Source: Deltaproteobacteria bacterium SG8_13
GTDB lineage: Bacteria; Desulfobacterota; Desulfobacteria; Desulfobacterales; SG8-13
Assembly: GCA_001303025.1 (NCBI GenBank)
Contig: LJNK01000042.1
Coordinates: 1-36,998, forward strand
Direction: 5' to 3'
Length of the DNA: 36,998 bases
Each line of letters starts with the position of its first letter. Position 1 is the first letter of the stretch. The notes below the pieces were generated by a model that searched no databases, had not been told where the DNA came from, and saw only the letters and a list, made by a program, of their open reading frames with translations. This document shows positions 1-7,239 of the stretch, piece after piece. A program made the position numbers and the translations under genes.

Positions 1-1
1 A

Positions 2-304
2 GACGCCGTGCGGCGGGAGCTGGACGAAGAAACCGGTTTGGCCGTCACCCGCATTTTGAAAGTGGGCCCGCCGGTCTATTCGTCGGCCGGGATGACCGAT
101 GAATCGGTGGCCATGGTGTTTGTCGAATGTGAGGGCGAGATCACCACGGCCGCCAACGAGGGCACCGAACAGATCGAGCCGATGCTGCTGTCCAAAGAAG
201 AGGTAACGCGCCTGGTTGAGGACCCTTCCAAAAAATTCGATGCCAAAGCCTGGCTGGTGATGGTGGGCCTTACCGGTCAGAACCCCCTGACAAGTCATTT
301 TTGA
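2..304 (+). CDS. NUDIX hydrolase, C-terminal part (5' end outside window)
   Basis: The reading frame is open from base 2, so the gene begins before the window. The first residues (DAVRRELDEETGL) match the second half of the NUDIX box, REx2EExGx, whose glutamates bind the catalytic metal. The GE and the first glycine of the box are missing only because of the window edge. NUDIX enzymes hydrolyse nucleoside diphosphates linked to another group, such as ADP-ribose or oxidised nucleotides. About 100 residues remain. A stretch around residues 25-45 (PVYSSAGMTDESVAMVFVE) resembles the post-box segment of ADP-ribose pyrophosphatase-like members, but the substrate cannot be fixed from this part. The 3' end overlaps the convergent Smr gene by 35 bp. 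Confidence 0.8.
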   Translation, partial: DAVRRELDEETGLAVTRILKVGPPVYSSAGMTDESVAMVFVECEGEITTAANEGTEQIEPMLLSKEEVTRLVEDPSKKFDAKAWLVMVGLTGQNPLTSHF

Positions 305-560
305 GCGTCACCAGCGTGGCGCCCCAGCCTCCGGCATCTGCCGGGGCCTCCCGGAAGGAAGCCACCCGGGGATGTTTTGCCAGGTGGCTGCGGACGCTTT
401 TTTTCAGCACCCCGCTGCCCTTGCCGTGGATAACGCGTACCTCGTACAGGCCACTGCGCGCGCATTCCTCAAAATAATCGTCGAGCAGATCCGGCACCTC
501 CCTGGGGTTGAACAGGTGCAGGTCGAGGTTGCCGTCAATGGGGATACGGACCGGTTTCAT
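270..560 (-). CDS. Small Smr-domain protein
   Basis: A 96-residue protein that is nearly all one Smr (small MutS-related) domain. It carries the two family signatures: LDLH at residues 12-15 and the HGKGSGVLK loop near 45-53, which in known Smr domains lie close to the nucleic-acid nicking or binding site. Free-standing short Smr proteins are common and mostly uncharacterised. Links to DNA recombination or ribosome and RNA cleavage are family knowledge. The gene lies 35 bp downstream of the aminotransferase gene on the same strand and is probably transcribed with it. Its last 35 bp overlap the convergent NUDIX gene. The ATG at 560 gives a full domain. Confidence 0.85.
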   Translation of the reverse strand: MKPVRIPIDGNLDLHLFNPREVPDLLDDYFEECARSGLYEVRVIHGKGSGVLKKSVRSHLAKHPRVASFREAPADAGGWGATLVTLKNDLSGGSDR

Positions 561-595
561 CGGACAGCCTTTCGACAGTGCCTGTCGGCGTGCGT

Positions 596-1945
596 TCAGC
601 CGACCAGCTGGGGGGCCACCTCCTGCATCAGCGGTTTGAGCTCCGCCAGGGTTTCAGCGCTCGCTTGAATGGCCTTGTCGATCTCCGCCTCGGTCATGGG
701 CGTCGATACCGAGAAAAAACCGCGGTTGGGAATGAAAATGCCCTTGTTCATCAGCGACAGATGAAACAGTCGCAGGATGTCGCGGTCCTGGGTCAGAAAG
801 GCGGTGGACGCATGATGAATCGGCTCGGGCGTGAAGTGCAGCTGCTGCAGGGAGCCGTATCCTTTGATCTGGGCCTTGATGTGCAAATCGTCCAGGATGC
901 CCTGCAGTTTGTCCCTCAGCGACCAGCCCAGGGCGTTGATGCGATCGATGGCTTCGGCGGTCAGTTCCTTGAGGCCGGCAACTGCGGCGGCGACCGCGAT
1001 GGAGGAGGCCACAAAGGTGCCCGCATGATGGGCCGGGCGTTTGTGCCGGGGGGAGTAAACGGCCATCACGTCTTCGCGGCCGCCGAAAGCGCCGACCGGC
1101 AGGCCGCCGCCGATGGTTTTGCCCAGCGCGGTCAGATCGGGCTGAAAATCGAAGATCTGCTGGGCGCCACCGGTGGCCAGGCGGAAGCTGATCACCTCAT
1201 CGGCAATCAGAAGTACGTCGTTTTCCCGGGCGGTCTGCTGCAGGAACTTCATGTAGTCATCTTCCGGTGGGATCATGCCACCGGCACCCAGGATGCCTTC
1301 GACGATCACCGCTGCCAGTTCATCCTTGTTTTCACGGATCAGTTTTTCGGCGGCAGCCTTGTCGTTGAACGGAGTCACCAGGACATCCTGCTCGACGCTT
1401 TTGGGCAGGCCCGGCGGCAGCTTGCGCCAGCCGACCGTCATCTCCATGATGTCGTAGCTGCCGTGATAGTTCCCCTCCATTTTGAGGATCTTGTCCCTGC
1501 CGGTAAATGCCCGCGCCGCGCGAACGGCGAACATGACCGCCTCGGTGCCGGAGGTGCAAAACCGCACTTTATCGACCGAAGGTATGCGGTCGCACAGGAT
1601 CTGTGCCCACTCGTAAGCCCTTTTGGGAGGAGCTGCCATGGCCGAGCCCAGGGGAGCCTGGTTGCAGATTGCCTCGACGACTTTCGGGTGGTTGTTGCCC
1701 AGTACCATCGACGTCCAGTTGTTGGAAAAATCGAGGTACTCGTTGCCATCCTCGTCGTAGAGCCGGCAGCCGTCGCCGCGGGCCATCACAGCCGGGTACG
1801 GTTCAAACCAGATGGAAATCCGAAAGTCTCCGTCCGGAACATACCGGGCGGCATCCTTGATGATCCGGGCGCTCTCCGGTGTCCGGTTGCGGTAGGTTTC
1901 CTCGATTTCCCGGGTGGCTGCGTCCACTTTTTCATTTCTGGACAT
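596..1945 (-). CDS. Class III PLP aminotransferase, glutamate-1-semialdehyde aminomutase-like
   Basis: A 449-residue cytosolic PLP enzyme of the fold-type I, class III group. Visible landmarks are SGTEA at 132-136 (phosphate binding), EGNYHGSYD near 158-165, ADE at 248-250 (the aspartate that pairs with the PLP ring nitrogen) and LGKTIGGGLPVGAFGG around 274-289, with Lys276 as the probable Schiff-base lysine. That last block is very close to HemL. However, the N-terminal 40 residues are longer than in HemL, and the DEV-x-GFR block reads DEVISFR, one residue short. It is therefore more likely an amino-acid or amine transaminase or mutase of the HemL-like subfamily than the haem enzyme itself. 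I chose the ATG at 1945 because AGGAGG lies 9 bp upstream (1955-1960 on the complementary strand). A longer frame to 2014 exists but lacks such a site. The substrate is unknown. Confidence 0.85.
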   Translation of the reverse strand: MSRNEKVDAATREIEETYRNRTPESARIIKDAARYVPDGDFRISIWFEPYPAVMARGDGCRLYDEDGNEYLDFSNNWTSMVLGNNHPKVVEAICNQAPLGSAMAAPPKRAYEWAQILCDRIPSVDKVRFCTSGTEAVMFAVRAARAFTGRDKILKMEGNYHGSYDIMEMTVGWRKLPPGLPKSVEQDVLVTPFNDKAAAEKLIRENKDELAAVIVEGILGAGGMIPPEDDYMKFLQQTARENDVLLIADEVISFRLATGGAQQIFDFQPDLTALGKTIGGGLPVGAFGGREDVMAVYSPRHKRPAHHAGTFVASSIAVAAAVAGLKELTAEAIDRINALGWSLRDKLQGILDDLHIKAQIKGYGSLQQLHFTPEPIHHASTAFLTQDRDILRLFHLSLMNKGIFIPNRGFFSVSTPMTEAEIDKAIQASAETLAELKPLMQEVAPQLVG

Positions 1946-2182
1946 TTTGCCTGTCCTCCTTTTTTGTTGGTGGGTTTCCGCTGTCCTGATATACCATAAA
2001 GCCATATGGGGCACAAATCGATTTGATAAACCCAGCCGGGCAGCGTTGGATGCGGCTGCGCTGCGGCAGGACCGGTGCTATTCGGCCAATGGTTGGGCCG
2101 CAGACAGGCGCTAAATGGGGGTGAGCCCCGACGCAATTTGTGCTATACATACCAACCGGTCGACCAAGATAACGGAGAATCG

Positions 2183-2506
2183 ATCAAGAAAACCAGCATC
2201 ATCTTAATTGTTTGCGGCAATGGTTTTCTTTGGCGTCGCGGCGGCCGGGGTCGACGCGACCGAAGGTTTTCGTTTCAGCGTCGTATTTTCCGTGGCCGGT
2301 TACACGGTCGGCAAATCTGCCCTTATAGGGCCGGCCGGCGTAAAAAAGTGACCAGCGGATTGCGCGGACACCGGGAAATCGATACCGTTGTAAATGATCC
2401 GCAGGTGAGGACCCCAGAGGAGATGGTATCGGCGCTGAAAAAACGGGCGCTTTTCACGGCACCGCCGAGCCGTAATGTGTTGAAGCCGAGTAGAGCGATC
2501 AGTTAA
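2183..2506 (+). pseudogene. Decayed gene for a small secreted protein
   Basis: A GGAG at 2174-2177 is followed at start-codon distance by ATC (2183) and then by IKKTSIILIVC, which would be a normal signal-peptide start if ATC had been ATG. The hydrophobic run continues only in the +1 frame (AAMVFFGVAAAGVDATEGF, ending in a signal-peptidase-like site), which is open from 2220 to a stop at 2349-2351. Coding-like sequence (VNDPQVRTPEEMVSALKKRAL) then resumes in the first frame up to 2506. One start mutation and two frame changes together point to a pseudogene. The product family is not recognised. The alternative is that this is non-coding sequence that looks coding by chance. Confidence 0.45.
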
Positions 2507-2532
2507 TCGTATCCGGCATAAAGGAGGCAGGA

Positions 2533-3168
2533 TTGAACCCGACGGATCTTATCACCTGGCTGGGTGTTATCCTACTGGCCTATCTGCTCGGTTCGATTCC
2601 CTTCGGACTGGTGCTCACCCGCCTGTTTACCGACGTGGACATCCGCAAGGTCGGAAGCGGAAACATCGGCGCCACCAATGTCCGGCGGCTGGCCGGCACC
2701 CGTCTGGGACTTCTCACCCTGGCAGGCGATGTCGCCAAGGGGGCCTTTCCGGTACTGCTGGCCCGATCTTTGCCGGCACCGGATTTTCCCCAGCAGGACA
2801 TCTGCCTGTCACTGGCGGCCCTGGCGGCATTTGGCGGTCATCTGTTTCCCGTGTACATGAAGATGAAAAACGGCGGAAAGGGGGTGGCCACCGCTGCCGG
2901 TAGCCTGGCAGTTATATCTCCTTTGGCGGTGCTTGTCGCCCTTGCGGGGTTTCTGCTGGTGGCCTTTGCAAGCAACCGGGTGTCGGCCGGTTCGCTGGCA
3001 GCTGCAGCGACGCTGCCGCCGGCCATCTGGTGGACGACACACTCCGCAGCCTTTAGCGTCTGTGCCCTGGTTCTGGCCGCCGGCATATTTGTCCGTCACA
3101 GCGCCAACATCCGGCGTCTGCTCGATGGAAGCGAGCCGCGTATTCGATCGAGGCGATCCACGCGCTGA
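2533..3168 (+). CDS. plsY: Acyl-phosphate:glycerol-3-phosphate acyltransferase PlsY
   Basis: PlsY transfers the acyl chain from acyl-phosphate to glycerol-3-phosphate, the first membrane step of phospholipid synthesis in most bacteria. The protein has 211 residues, the usual size, and several hydrophobic segments. The family signatures are clear: VGSGNIGATNVRR at 40-52 (phosphate loop) and FGGHLFPVYMKMKNGGKGVATAAG at about 100-122 (second loop with GGKG). The start is TTG at 2533, placed 4-8 bp after AAGGAGG. The frame has no better ATG. The C-terminal tail is basic. It appears monocistronic or coupled to the TlpA-like gene 55 bp downstream. Confidence 0.95.
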   Translation: MNPTDLITWLGVILLAYLLGSIPFGLVLTRLFTDVDIRKVGSGNIGATNVRRLAGTRLGLLTLAGDVAKGAFPVLLARSLPAPDFPQQDICLSLAALAAFGGHLFPVYMKMKNGGKGVATAAGSLAVISPLAVLVALAGFLLVAFASNRVSAGSLAAAATLPPAIWWTTHSAAFSVCALVLAAGIFVRHSANIRRLLDGSEPRIRSRRSTR

Positions 3169-3223
3169 ATAAGTTTTCGGCCCACAGCGCGCCAATACCC
3201 TCGATGTTACGGAAAGTCATCGT

Positions 3224-3763
3224 ATGAAATCTAAAATATTTCTGATTTCCCTACTGATTATCGGTATCGGGATCATCGTTTTACTTCAAACCAAAGATTC
3301 TTTGTTCAAGCCTTCCGATATGCCCCGGCTTGGAAAACGTATGCCTGCGCCGAATTTCAGTCTGCCGGATCTAAGCGGCAAAAAAGTCAGTCTATATGAA
3401 TTTAGAGGCAAAGTAGTTCTTCTCAATATCTGGGCGACATGGTGTGCTCCCTGCGTGGAAGAAATGCCGTCCATGGAAATACTCCATCAGAAGCTGAAGG
3501 GAGAAGATTTTACAATCCTGGCAGTCAGCATCGATGAATCGGGAGCCGAAGCAGTTATCCCCTTTATGAAACAACACAAGTTGAGTTTTACTGCCCTTAT
3601 CGATACGAAAGGATCCGTAAAAAGTCTCTATCGGACAACTGGTGTCCCTGAGAGCTTTATCATTGATCGGGAAGGGTTAACTGTAGAAAAAGTTATCGGA
3701 GCGAGGGATTGGGCTTCCCCCGAAATGGTTGGATATTTTCGAAATCTGATTCAGAGAAATTAG
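3224..3763 (+). CDS. TlpA/ResA-like membrane-anchored thiol-disulfide protein
   Basis: A 179-residue protein with an N-terminal uncleaved membrane anchor (about residues 5-21) and a periplasmic thioredoxin fold. The redox motif WCAPC is at 73-77 and the cis-proline lies in TGVPESFIID, with Pro142. The phrase APNFSLPDLSGKKVSL at 42-57 is typical of the AhpC/TSA-TlpA group. Proteins of this type reduce apocytochrome c cysteines or act in other extracytoplasmic thiol steps. The partner here is unknown, and no cytochrome maturation genes are nearby. The ATG at 3224 follows a weak GGA. The gene converges on the metal-binding-protein operon. Base composition is lower in GC than plsY, marking entry into the less GC-rich part of the window. 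Confidence 0.9.
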   Translation: MKSKIFLISLLIIGIGIIVLLQTKDSLFKPSDMPRLGKRMPAPNFSLPDLSGKKVSLYEFRGKVVLLNIWATWCAPCVEEMPSMEILHQKLKGEDFTILAVSIDESGAEAVIPFMKQHKLSFTALIDTKGSVKSLYRTTGVPESFIIDREGLTVEKVIGARDWASPEMVGYFRNLIQRN

Positions 3764-3817
3764 AGATCAACGATAAAGAACCCTGGTTGAGATACGGTAT
3801 TGCTAATTCATTGTATT

Positions 3818-3836
3818 AAAAGCTGTCTTAGCTTTT
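3818..3836. terminator. AT-rich hairpin between convergent genes
   Basis: A perfect 7-bp inverted repeat (AAAAGCT and AGCTTTT, loop GTCTT) lies 55 bp after the TlpA-like stop and 100 bp after the end of the convergent operon. The stem has A on one side and T on the other, so it could act as a weak bidirectional terminator. The low GC content makes this tentative. Confidence 0.4.
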
Positions 3837-3935
3837 GCTATATAGCAGCTACCTGTGCTGGGGCGTGAGTGCAGGTTTGTCGCGTCTAACATCGGCTCAT
3901 GAATCAAATCAATGCTTTTTATTTCGAAAAGGTTC

Positions 3936-4841
3936 TCAACGAAATACAGGTTCGAGATTGGCTATGTTTTGTCGCATTACCGACAGAAAATCACCATCTA
4001 ATGGAACATTGCCGCAAGGATCAAAAACAGCACTTTGAATGCCCATCCTTTCCAAGACATTCACCGCTGACTTGATCGGTGCACCTTCCCAAATCATCCA
4101 TTTGGCCTGATGCGTTTCATAAATCTTATTTAGTTCGGCGATCTGACTGGGAGTTGGTTTCTCGTCTGGTTCCCAATGCACCGATTCGCCATTCAAAACA
4201 TACACTTTCTCAAAATATTCGTATACCGGGTGAGAAAATATGATGGGCACGGTATGGTTGGGTGTGACCAGCGCTTTTATCCGGCTATCAAGTGCCAATA
4301 GATCCTTCTCCAAGGATTGGTAATTGGCCATGAATTGTTCTTTGTGCTGGGGACGTTTGCGGGTCAAGGCATTAGCAATCACTTCGGCCTGTTTGGCTGC
4401 CAGAGACAGATCCAACCAGGTGGTAAAAGCCAACCCCTCGTGGGCATGCTCCCCTTCGGCACCGTGGCTGTGGGTCATGGTTTCTTTCACCGTGATGTGC
4501 CGATCCTTGAATCCCCGCGAGGTGTCCACACTTTTGGAGCGCGGTAGACTGACCTTGCTGACCCACTTGGCGTAGCCGGCGCCATTGAGCAGGATTAGAT
4601 CAGCCTGCTGATAGGCACCGATGTCAGAAATCTTCGGTGTCCAATATACCGGATCAACATCCGCCGGCACTGGCAGGAACACCCTGACATGCTTACCGCC
4701 GATGCGTTCGGCAAAGTATTTCAACGGGTAGTTGACCACGTAGACGTTTAGCGGCGAACCAGCTTTTGCCGGATAGACATTGACGAGCATAACCACACCT
4801 ATCCAAACCACAGACCACCGCTTCCAACAAAATCCTTTCAT
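3936..4841 (-). CDS. TroA/ZnuA-fold substrate-binding protein with altered metal site
   Basis: A 301-residue exported protein with a signal peptide ending near AKA (25-27). The order of blocks is that of cluster A-I (ZnuA/TroA) metal-binding proteins: VPADVDPVYWTP at 58-69, ADLILLNGAGYAKWVSK at 80-96, a His-rich loop (THSHGAEGEHAHEG) at 123-136, TTWLDLSLAAKQAEVIANAL at 140-159, FSHPVYEYF at 202-210 and FDPCG at 273-277. In ZnuA the first and second of these contain metal-binding histidines (DPH, and DPHxWLD). Here they read DPV and TTWLD, so two of three usual His ligands are gone and only His204 remains. It may bind a different metal or complex, or it may be a sensor or chaperone. GAGGGTG precedes the ATG at 4841. 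It is the last gene of a five-cistron operon that holds an FtsX-type permease and no ZnuB-type one. Confidence 0.85.
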   Translation of the reverse strand: MKGFCWKRWSVVWIGVVMLVNVYPAKAGSPLNVYVVNYPLKYFAERIGGKHVRVFLPVPADVDPVYWTPKISDIGAYQQADLILLNGAGYAKWVSKVSLPRSKSVDTSRGFKDRHITVKETMTHSHGAEGEHAHEGLAFTTWLDLSLAAKQAEVIANALTRKRPQHKEQFMANYQSLEKDLLALDSRIKALVTPNHTVPIIFSHPVYEYFEKVYVLNGESVHWEPDEKPTPSQIAELNKIYETHQAKWMIWEGAPIKSAVNVLERMGIQSAVFDPCGNVPLDGDFLSVMRQNIANLEPVFR

Positions 4842-4862
4842 TATTTCACCCTCGCTTTGTGG

Positions 4863-5216
4863 TTATTGCAGGCCATCACGTTGTTGCTGGATGTCGTAGG
4901 GGGTCATTATCCAGTAAGCTTGATGCCCATGGCCGATATCCACGACGATGCGGTATCCGGTTTCCCAATGATCCAAGGGGAACGATGCCGTTCCATCCGG
5001 CTGGAGTCCGGTTTTCAGCAACAACTGATCCTCGCCGTCGTAAACCAGCACATCTCCCAATTTAGGACGCTTGCCCTTGGGCAGGTGTGCCTCGACCAAA
5101 ACCGAATTCCCTTCCACCCAGGCAAATACGGAGAGTTGGTGGGCTGTTGCGGATTGGGCAATGGCCAAAGCGACCAGCATAGACAACGCGCATCGTGTGG
5201 TGGGGAAACGTAACAT
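4863..5216 (-). CDS. Small NikL-like (DUF4198-like) secreted protein with mature N-terminal histidine
   Basis: A 117-residue exported protein. The signal peptide (1-25) ends in SATA, so cleavage would leave His26 as the first mature residue. The mature part begins HQLSVFAWVEGNSVLVEA, very like NikL and the DUF4198 group found beside Ni/Co transporters. It continues as a small beta domain ending in VDIGHGHQAYWIM (about 92-104), another possible metal-binding site. The family is thought to hand metal to importers at the membrane. I infer a similar role for the operon partners. I chose the ATG at 5216, preceded by GGAG, over one four codons earlier. It sits 21 bp upstream of the TroA-like gene and 151 bp downstream of the permease gene, after an AT-rich spacer. 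The metal is not known. Confidence 0.75.
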   Translation of the reverse strand: MLRFPTTRCALSMLVALAIAQSATAHQLSVFAWVEGNSVLVEAHLPKGKRPKLGDVLVYDGEDQLLLKTGLQPDGTASFPLDHWETGYRIVVDIGHGHQAYWIMTPYDIQQQRDGLQ

Positions 5217-5367
5217 GAAGGTCTCCATTTTAGATCTTTAGATTGCGGATTTTGGATTGAAGGAATTCTGTCTTTTTGTGTTTTGGAATACATGTTCAAA
5301 ACGATTAATTGATTGAGTGAAGCGAATCATTCATTCTGAAATCTGAATTCTACCATCTAAGATTACC

Positions 5368-6546
5368 TTATCCAATAAACAACATCCTCACCAGATCGTT
5401 GGTGAATGTACCTACAATTGCCAGCATGATGGCGCATAAAGTCGCACTGGTCATTACGATAATCAGGATCTCGGCCGCCAGCAGCTTGGCGATGGTCATC
5501 CGGCTGCAGCCGATTTTAAAGATGGTTTCAATTTCGCGCTGGCGCAGCCGCAGCGATAAGGCAAACACCAGGATGATGGCCATGATAGTGGCCAGGGCCA
5601 CCACCGACACCACCGCATCGATCACGTTCTTGATGCGAAAGATGTTCTGCAGCAACCCGTTGATCACCTCAGCCGGGCGCAGGATCTGCTGGGTCTCCTC
5701 CTTGGCCAAATATCGGCCCTGCAGAATCGTCCCGGATTTCTCGTCATTGGGCACGGCGATGACCGCGGTGATAGGATAGACGTCCATGTTGCCGTGGAAA
5801 TGGAAACTGCCGATATTCTTCTCGTTGATCTCCGTGTAGTGGTAGAGTTTGGCCGTGGCGGCCACATTGGACTCCGTGCGCTCCAGCACCAGGGTCGGAT
5901 CGTTGAGTTGGGTGACATCCTGGTGGCCGTGGCCCAAGCCCTGGATCACCCAGGCGGTTTTCAAATCAACGAAAATGGCCAGGTCGTCGGAGGTGTGGGC
6001 TTTTTCAAGGATACCCACCACCTTCATCTTGAGCGGGTATACCCCGGCCAGATCGAAGAGGCTCTCCGGCGATGAAACCAGGGCGCCTCCCGGTTGTAGG
6101 TCAAGTTCCTCCGCCGCCCTGGCGCCGAGCACGCATTCGCCCAATACGGCCAAGGATCTGCCTGTTGCCACATCCAGGTTGCGAAAACTGAAATAGTCGA
6201 GGCTGGTGCCCACGATGGGAAAACCACGAGCCTTGAAGCGGGTGTACACGGGAATGGGCAGGGCCAGTTCCGAATCCCAAATGCGGTTGACCGCTTCCAT
6301 GCTAATGGCCTCAGGATGCTCGTCACCGAAATAGAGCGTGTTCATGACCAGATCCAGGGCACTACCCTTGGCACCGATCACCAGTGGTGTGGAAACGGCT
6401 CTCGACGTGAGCTGGCGTTCGCTTTCTTCCAGCAGCATTTGCAAGGCAAAAGGCAGAAACGCGATCAGGGTGACACAGGCCACCAGTACCGCCGTCTTGA
6501 TGCGATTGTAAATGATGTATTTCCAGGCAAGGTAAAAGCTATGCAT
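5368..6546 (-). CDS. FtsX/MacB-type ABC transporter permease with periplasmic His motifs
   Basis: A 392-residue inner-membrane protein. One membrane segment lies at about 16-36, a long periplasmic domain spans 37-305, and two further segments lie at about 309-332 and 355-381, with the cytoplasmic RLRQREIETIFKIGCSRMTI (334-352) between them. That is the coupling-loop region typical of FtsX/MacB permeases (REI-x-K-IG). The periplasmic domain carries GLGHGHQ near 203-209 and FHFHG near 248-252; GHGHQ recurs in the NikL-like protein of the same operon. Permeases of this type usually have four membrane segments and move lipoproteins, peptides or haem, or transmit force. I see only three here, and the protein ends soon after the third. 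The ATPase gene is 21 bp upstream. Its combination with metal-binding proteins suggests an unusual substrate. Confidence 0.85.
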   Translation of the reverse strand: MHSFYLAWKYIIYNRIKTAVLVACVTLIAFLPFALQMLLEESERQLTSRAVSTPLVIGAKGSALDLVMNTLYFGDEHPEAISMEAVNRIWDSELALPIPVYTRFKARGFPIVGTSLDYFSFRNLDVATGRSLAVLGECVLGARAAEELDLQPGGALVSSPESLFDLAGVYPLKMKVVGILEKAHTSDDLAIFVDLKTAWVIQGLGHGHQDVTQLNDPTLVLERTESNVAATAKLYHYTEINEKNIGSFHFHGNMDVYPITAVIAVPNDEKSGTILQGRYLAKEETQQILRPAEVINGLLQNIFRIKNVIDAVVSVVALATIMAIILVFALSLRLRQREIETIFKIGCSRMTIAKLLAAEILIIVMTSATLCAIMLAIVGTFTNDLVRMLFIG

Positions 6547-6567
6547 ATACGCCTAAGCCGGTCCATC

Positions 6568-7239
6568 TTATTGAAAATTATTAAAATCGATCACCCGGTC
6601 AAACCTTCTTAACAGTTCGTGGTCATGCGTCACCGCCAGCAGGGTCGTACCGTGTTTGTCCACGGCGGCAAACAGCAGGTCCAGAATCCTGGTTTTGTTC
6701 TCGGGATCTAGATTGCCCGTGGCTTCGTCGGCCAGAATCAGTTTGGGCTGTGAGAGCAATGCCCGGCAGATAGCGGCGCGTTGTTTTTCTCCTTGGGAGA
6801 GTTCCCCGGGATGTTTCTTGAGATGACCGGCAACACCCATCTGCTCGGCCAGGAGAATGGCTCGTTGACAGACTTCACCTGTCAATTTCAGGGCGCCAGA
6901 AATCCGGTAAGGGTGAAGGATATTATCCAGAATGCTGAGGTAGTCGAGTAGTTGGAAATCTTGAAAAACGAAGCCGATATTTCGGATCCGGAAATCCCGC
7001 CGGCCGGCATCGTTCAGGTCACTGACTGCAGTTTCACCTACTTTAATTGAACCCTCCATAGGCGCCAGGATTCCGGCCAGTAGGTTGAGCAGGGTGGTCT
7101 TCCCGGACCCACTAGGGCCGACAACGGCCACCTTCTCACCTGCCTTGACAGCGAAATAGGGAATCGAAAGATGAAAACTACTATCGGGATACTGAAACTT
7201 CAGAGATTCTGTCTCGACCATGGCGCTTTTAGAAATCAA
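6568..7239 (-). CDS. LolD/MacB-type ABC transporter ATPase
   Basis: A 223-residue ATPase that powers the FtsX-type permease encoded 21 bp downstream. Walker A is GPSGSGKT at 41-48, the Q-loop is Gln93 (FQD), the signature is LSQGEKQR at 147-154, Walker B is LILADE at 167-172, followed by ATGNLDP as the D-loop region, and the switch histidine is His205 (VTHD). The ATGNLD and LLNLLAGI phrases place it in the LolD/MacB/FtsE class. The frame opens with TTG at 7239, overlapping the stop of the upstream gene as TTGA, which suggests translational coupling. An ATG six codons later (7221) is possible but has a poorer upstream site. Confidence 0.92.
   Translation of the reverse strand: MISKSAMVETESLKFQYPDSSFHLSIPYFAVKAGEKVAVVGPSGSGKTTLLNLLAGILAPMEGSIKVGETAVSDLNDAGRRDFRIRNIGFVFQDFQLLDYLSILDNILHPYRISGALKLTGEVCQRAILLAEQMGVAGHLKKHPGELSQGEKQRAAICRALLSQPKLILADEATGNLDPENKTRILDLLFAAVDKHGTTLLAVTHDHELLRRFDRVIDFNNFQ

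Noticed and set aside
578..1999. Long plus-strand open frame (473 codons)
   Set aside because: It is exactly antisense to the aminotransferase gene, whose motifs are clear. The translation has no recognisable family and is rich in Gly, Arg and Gln, as expected for a shadow frame in GC-rich DNA.
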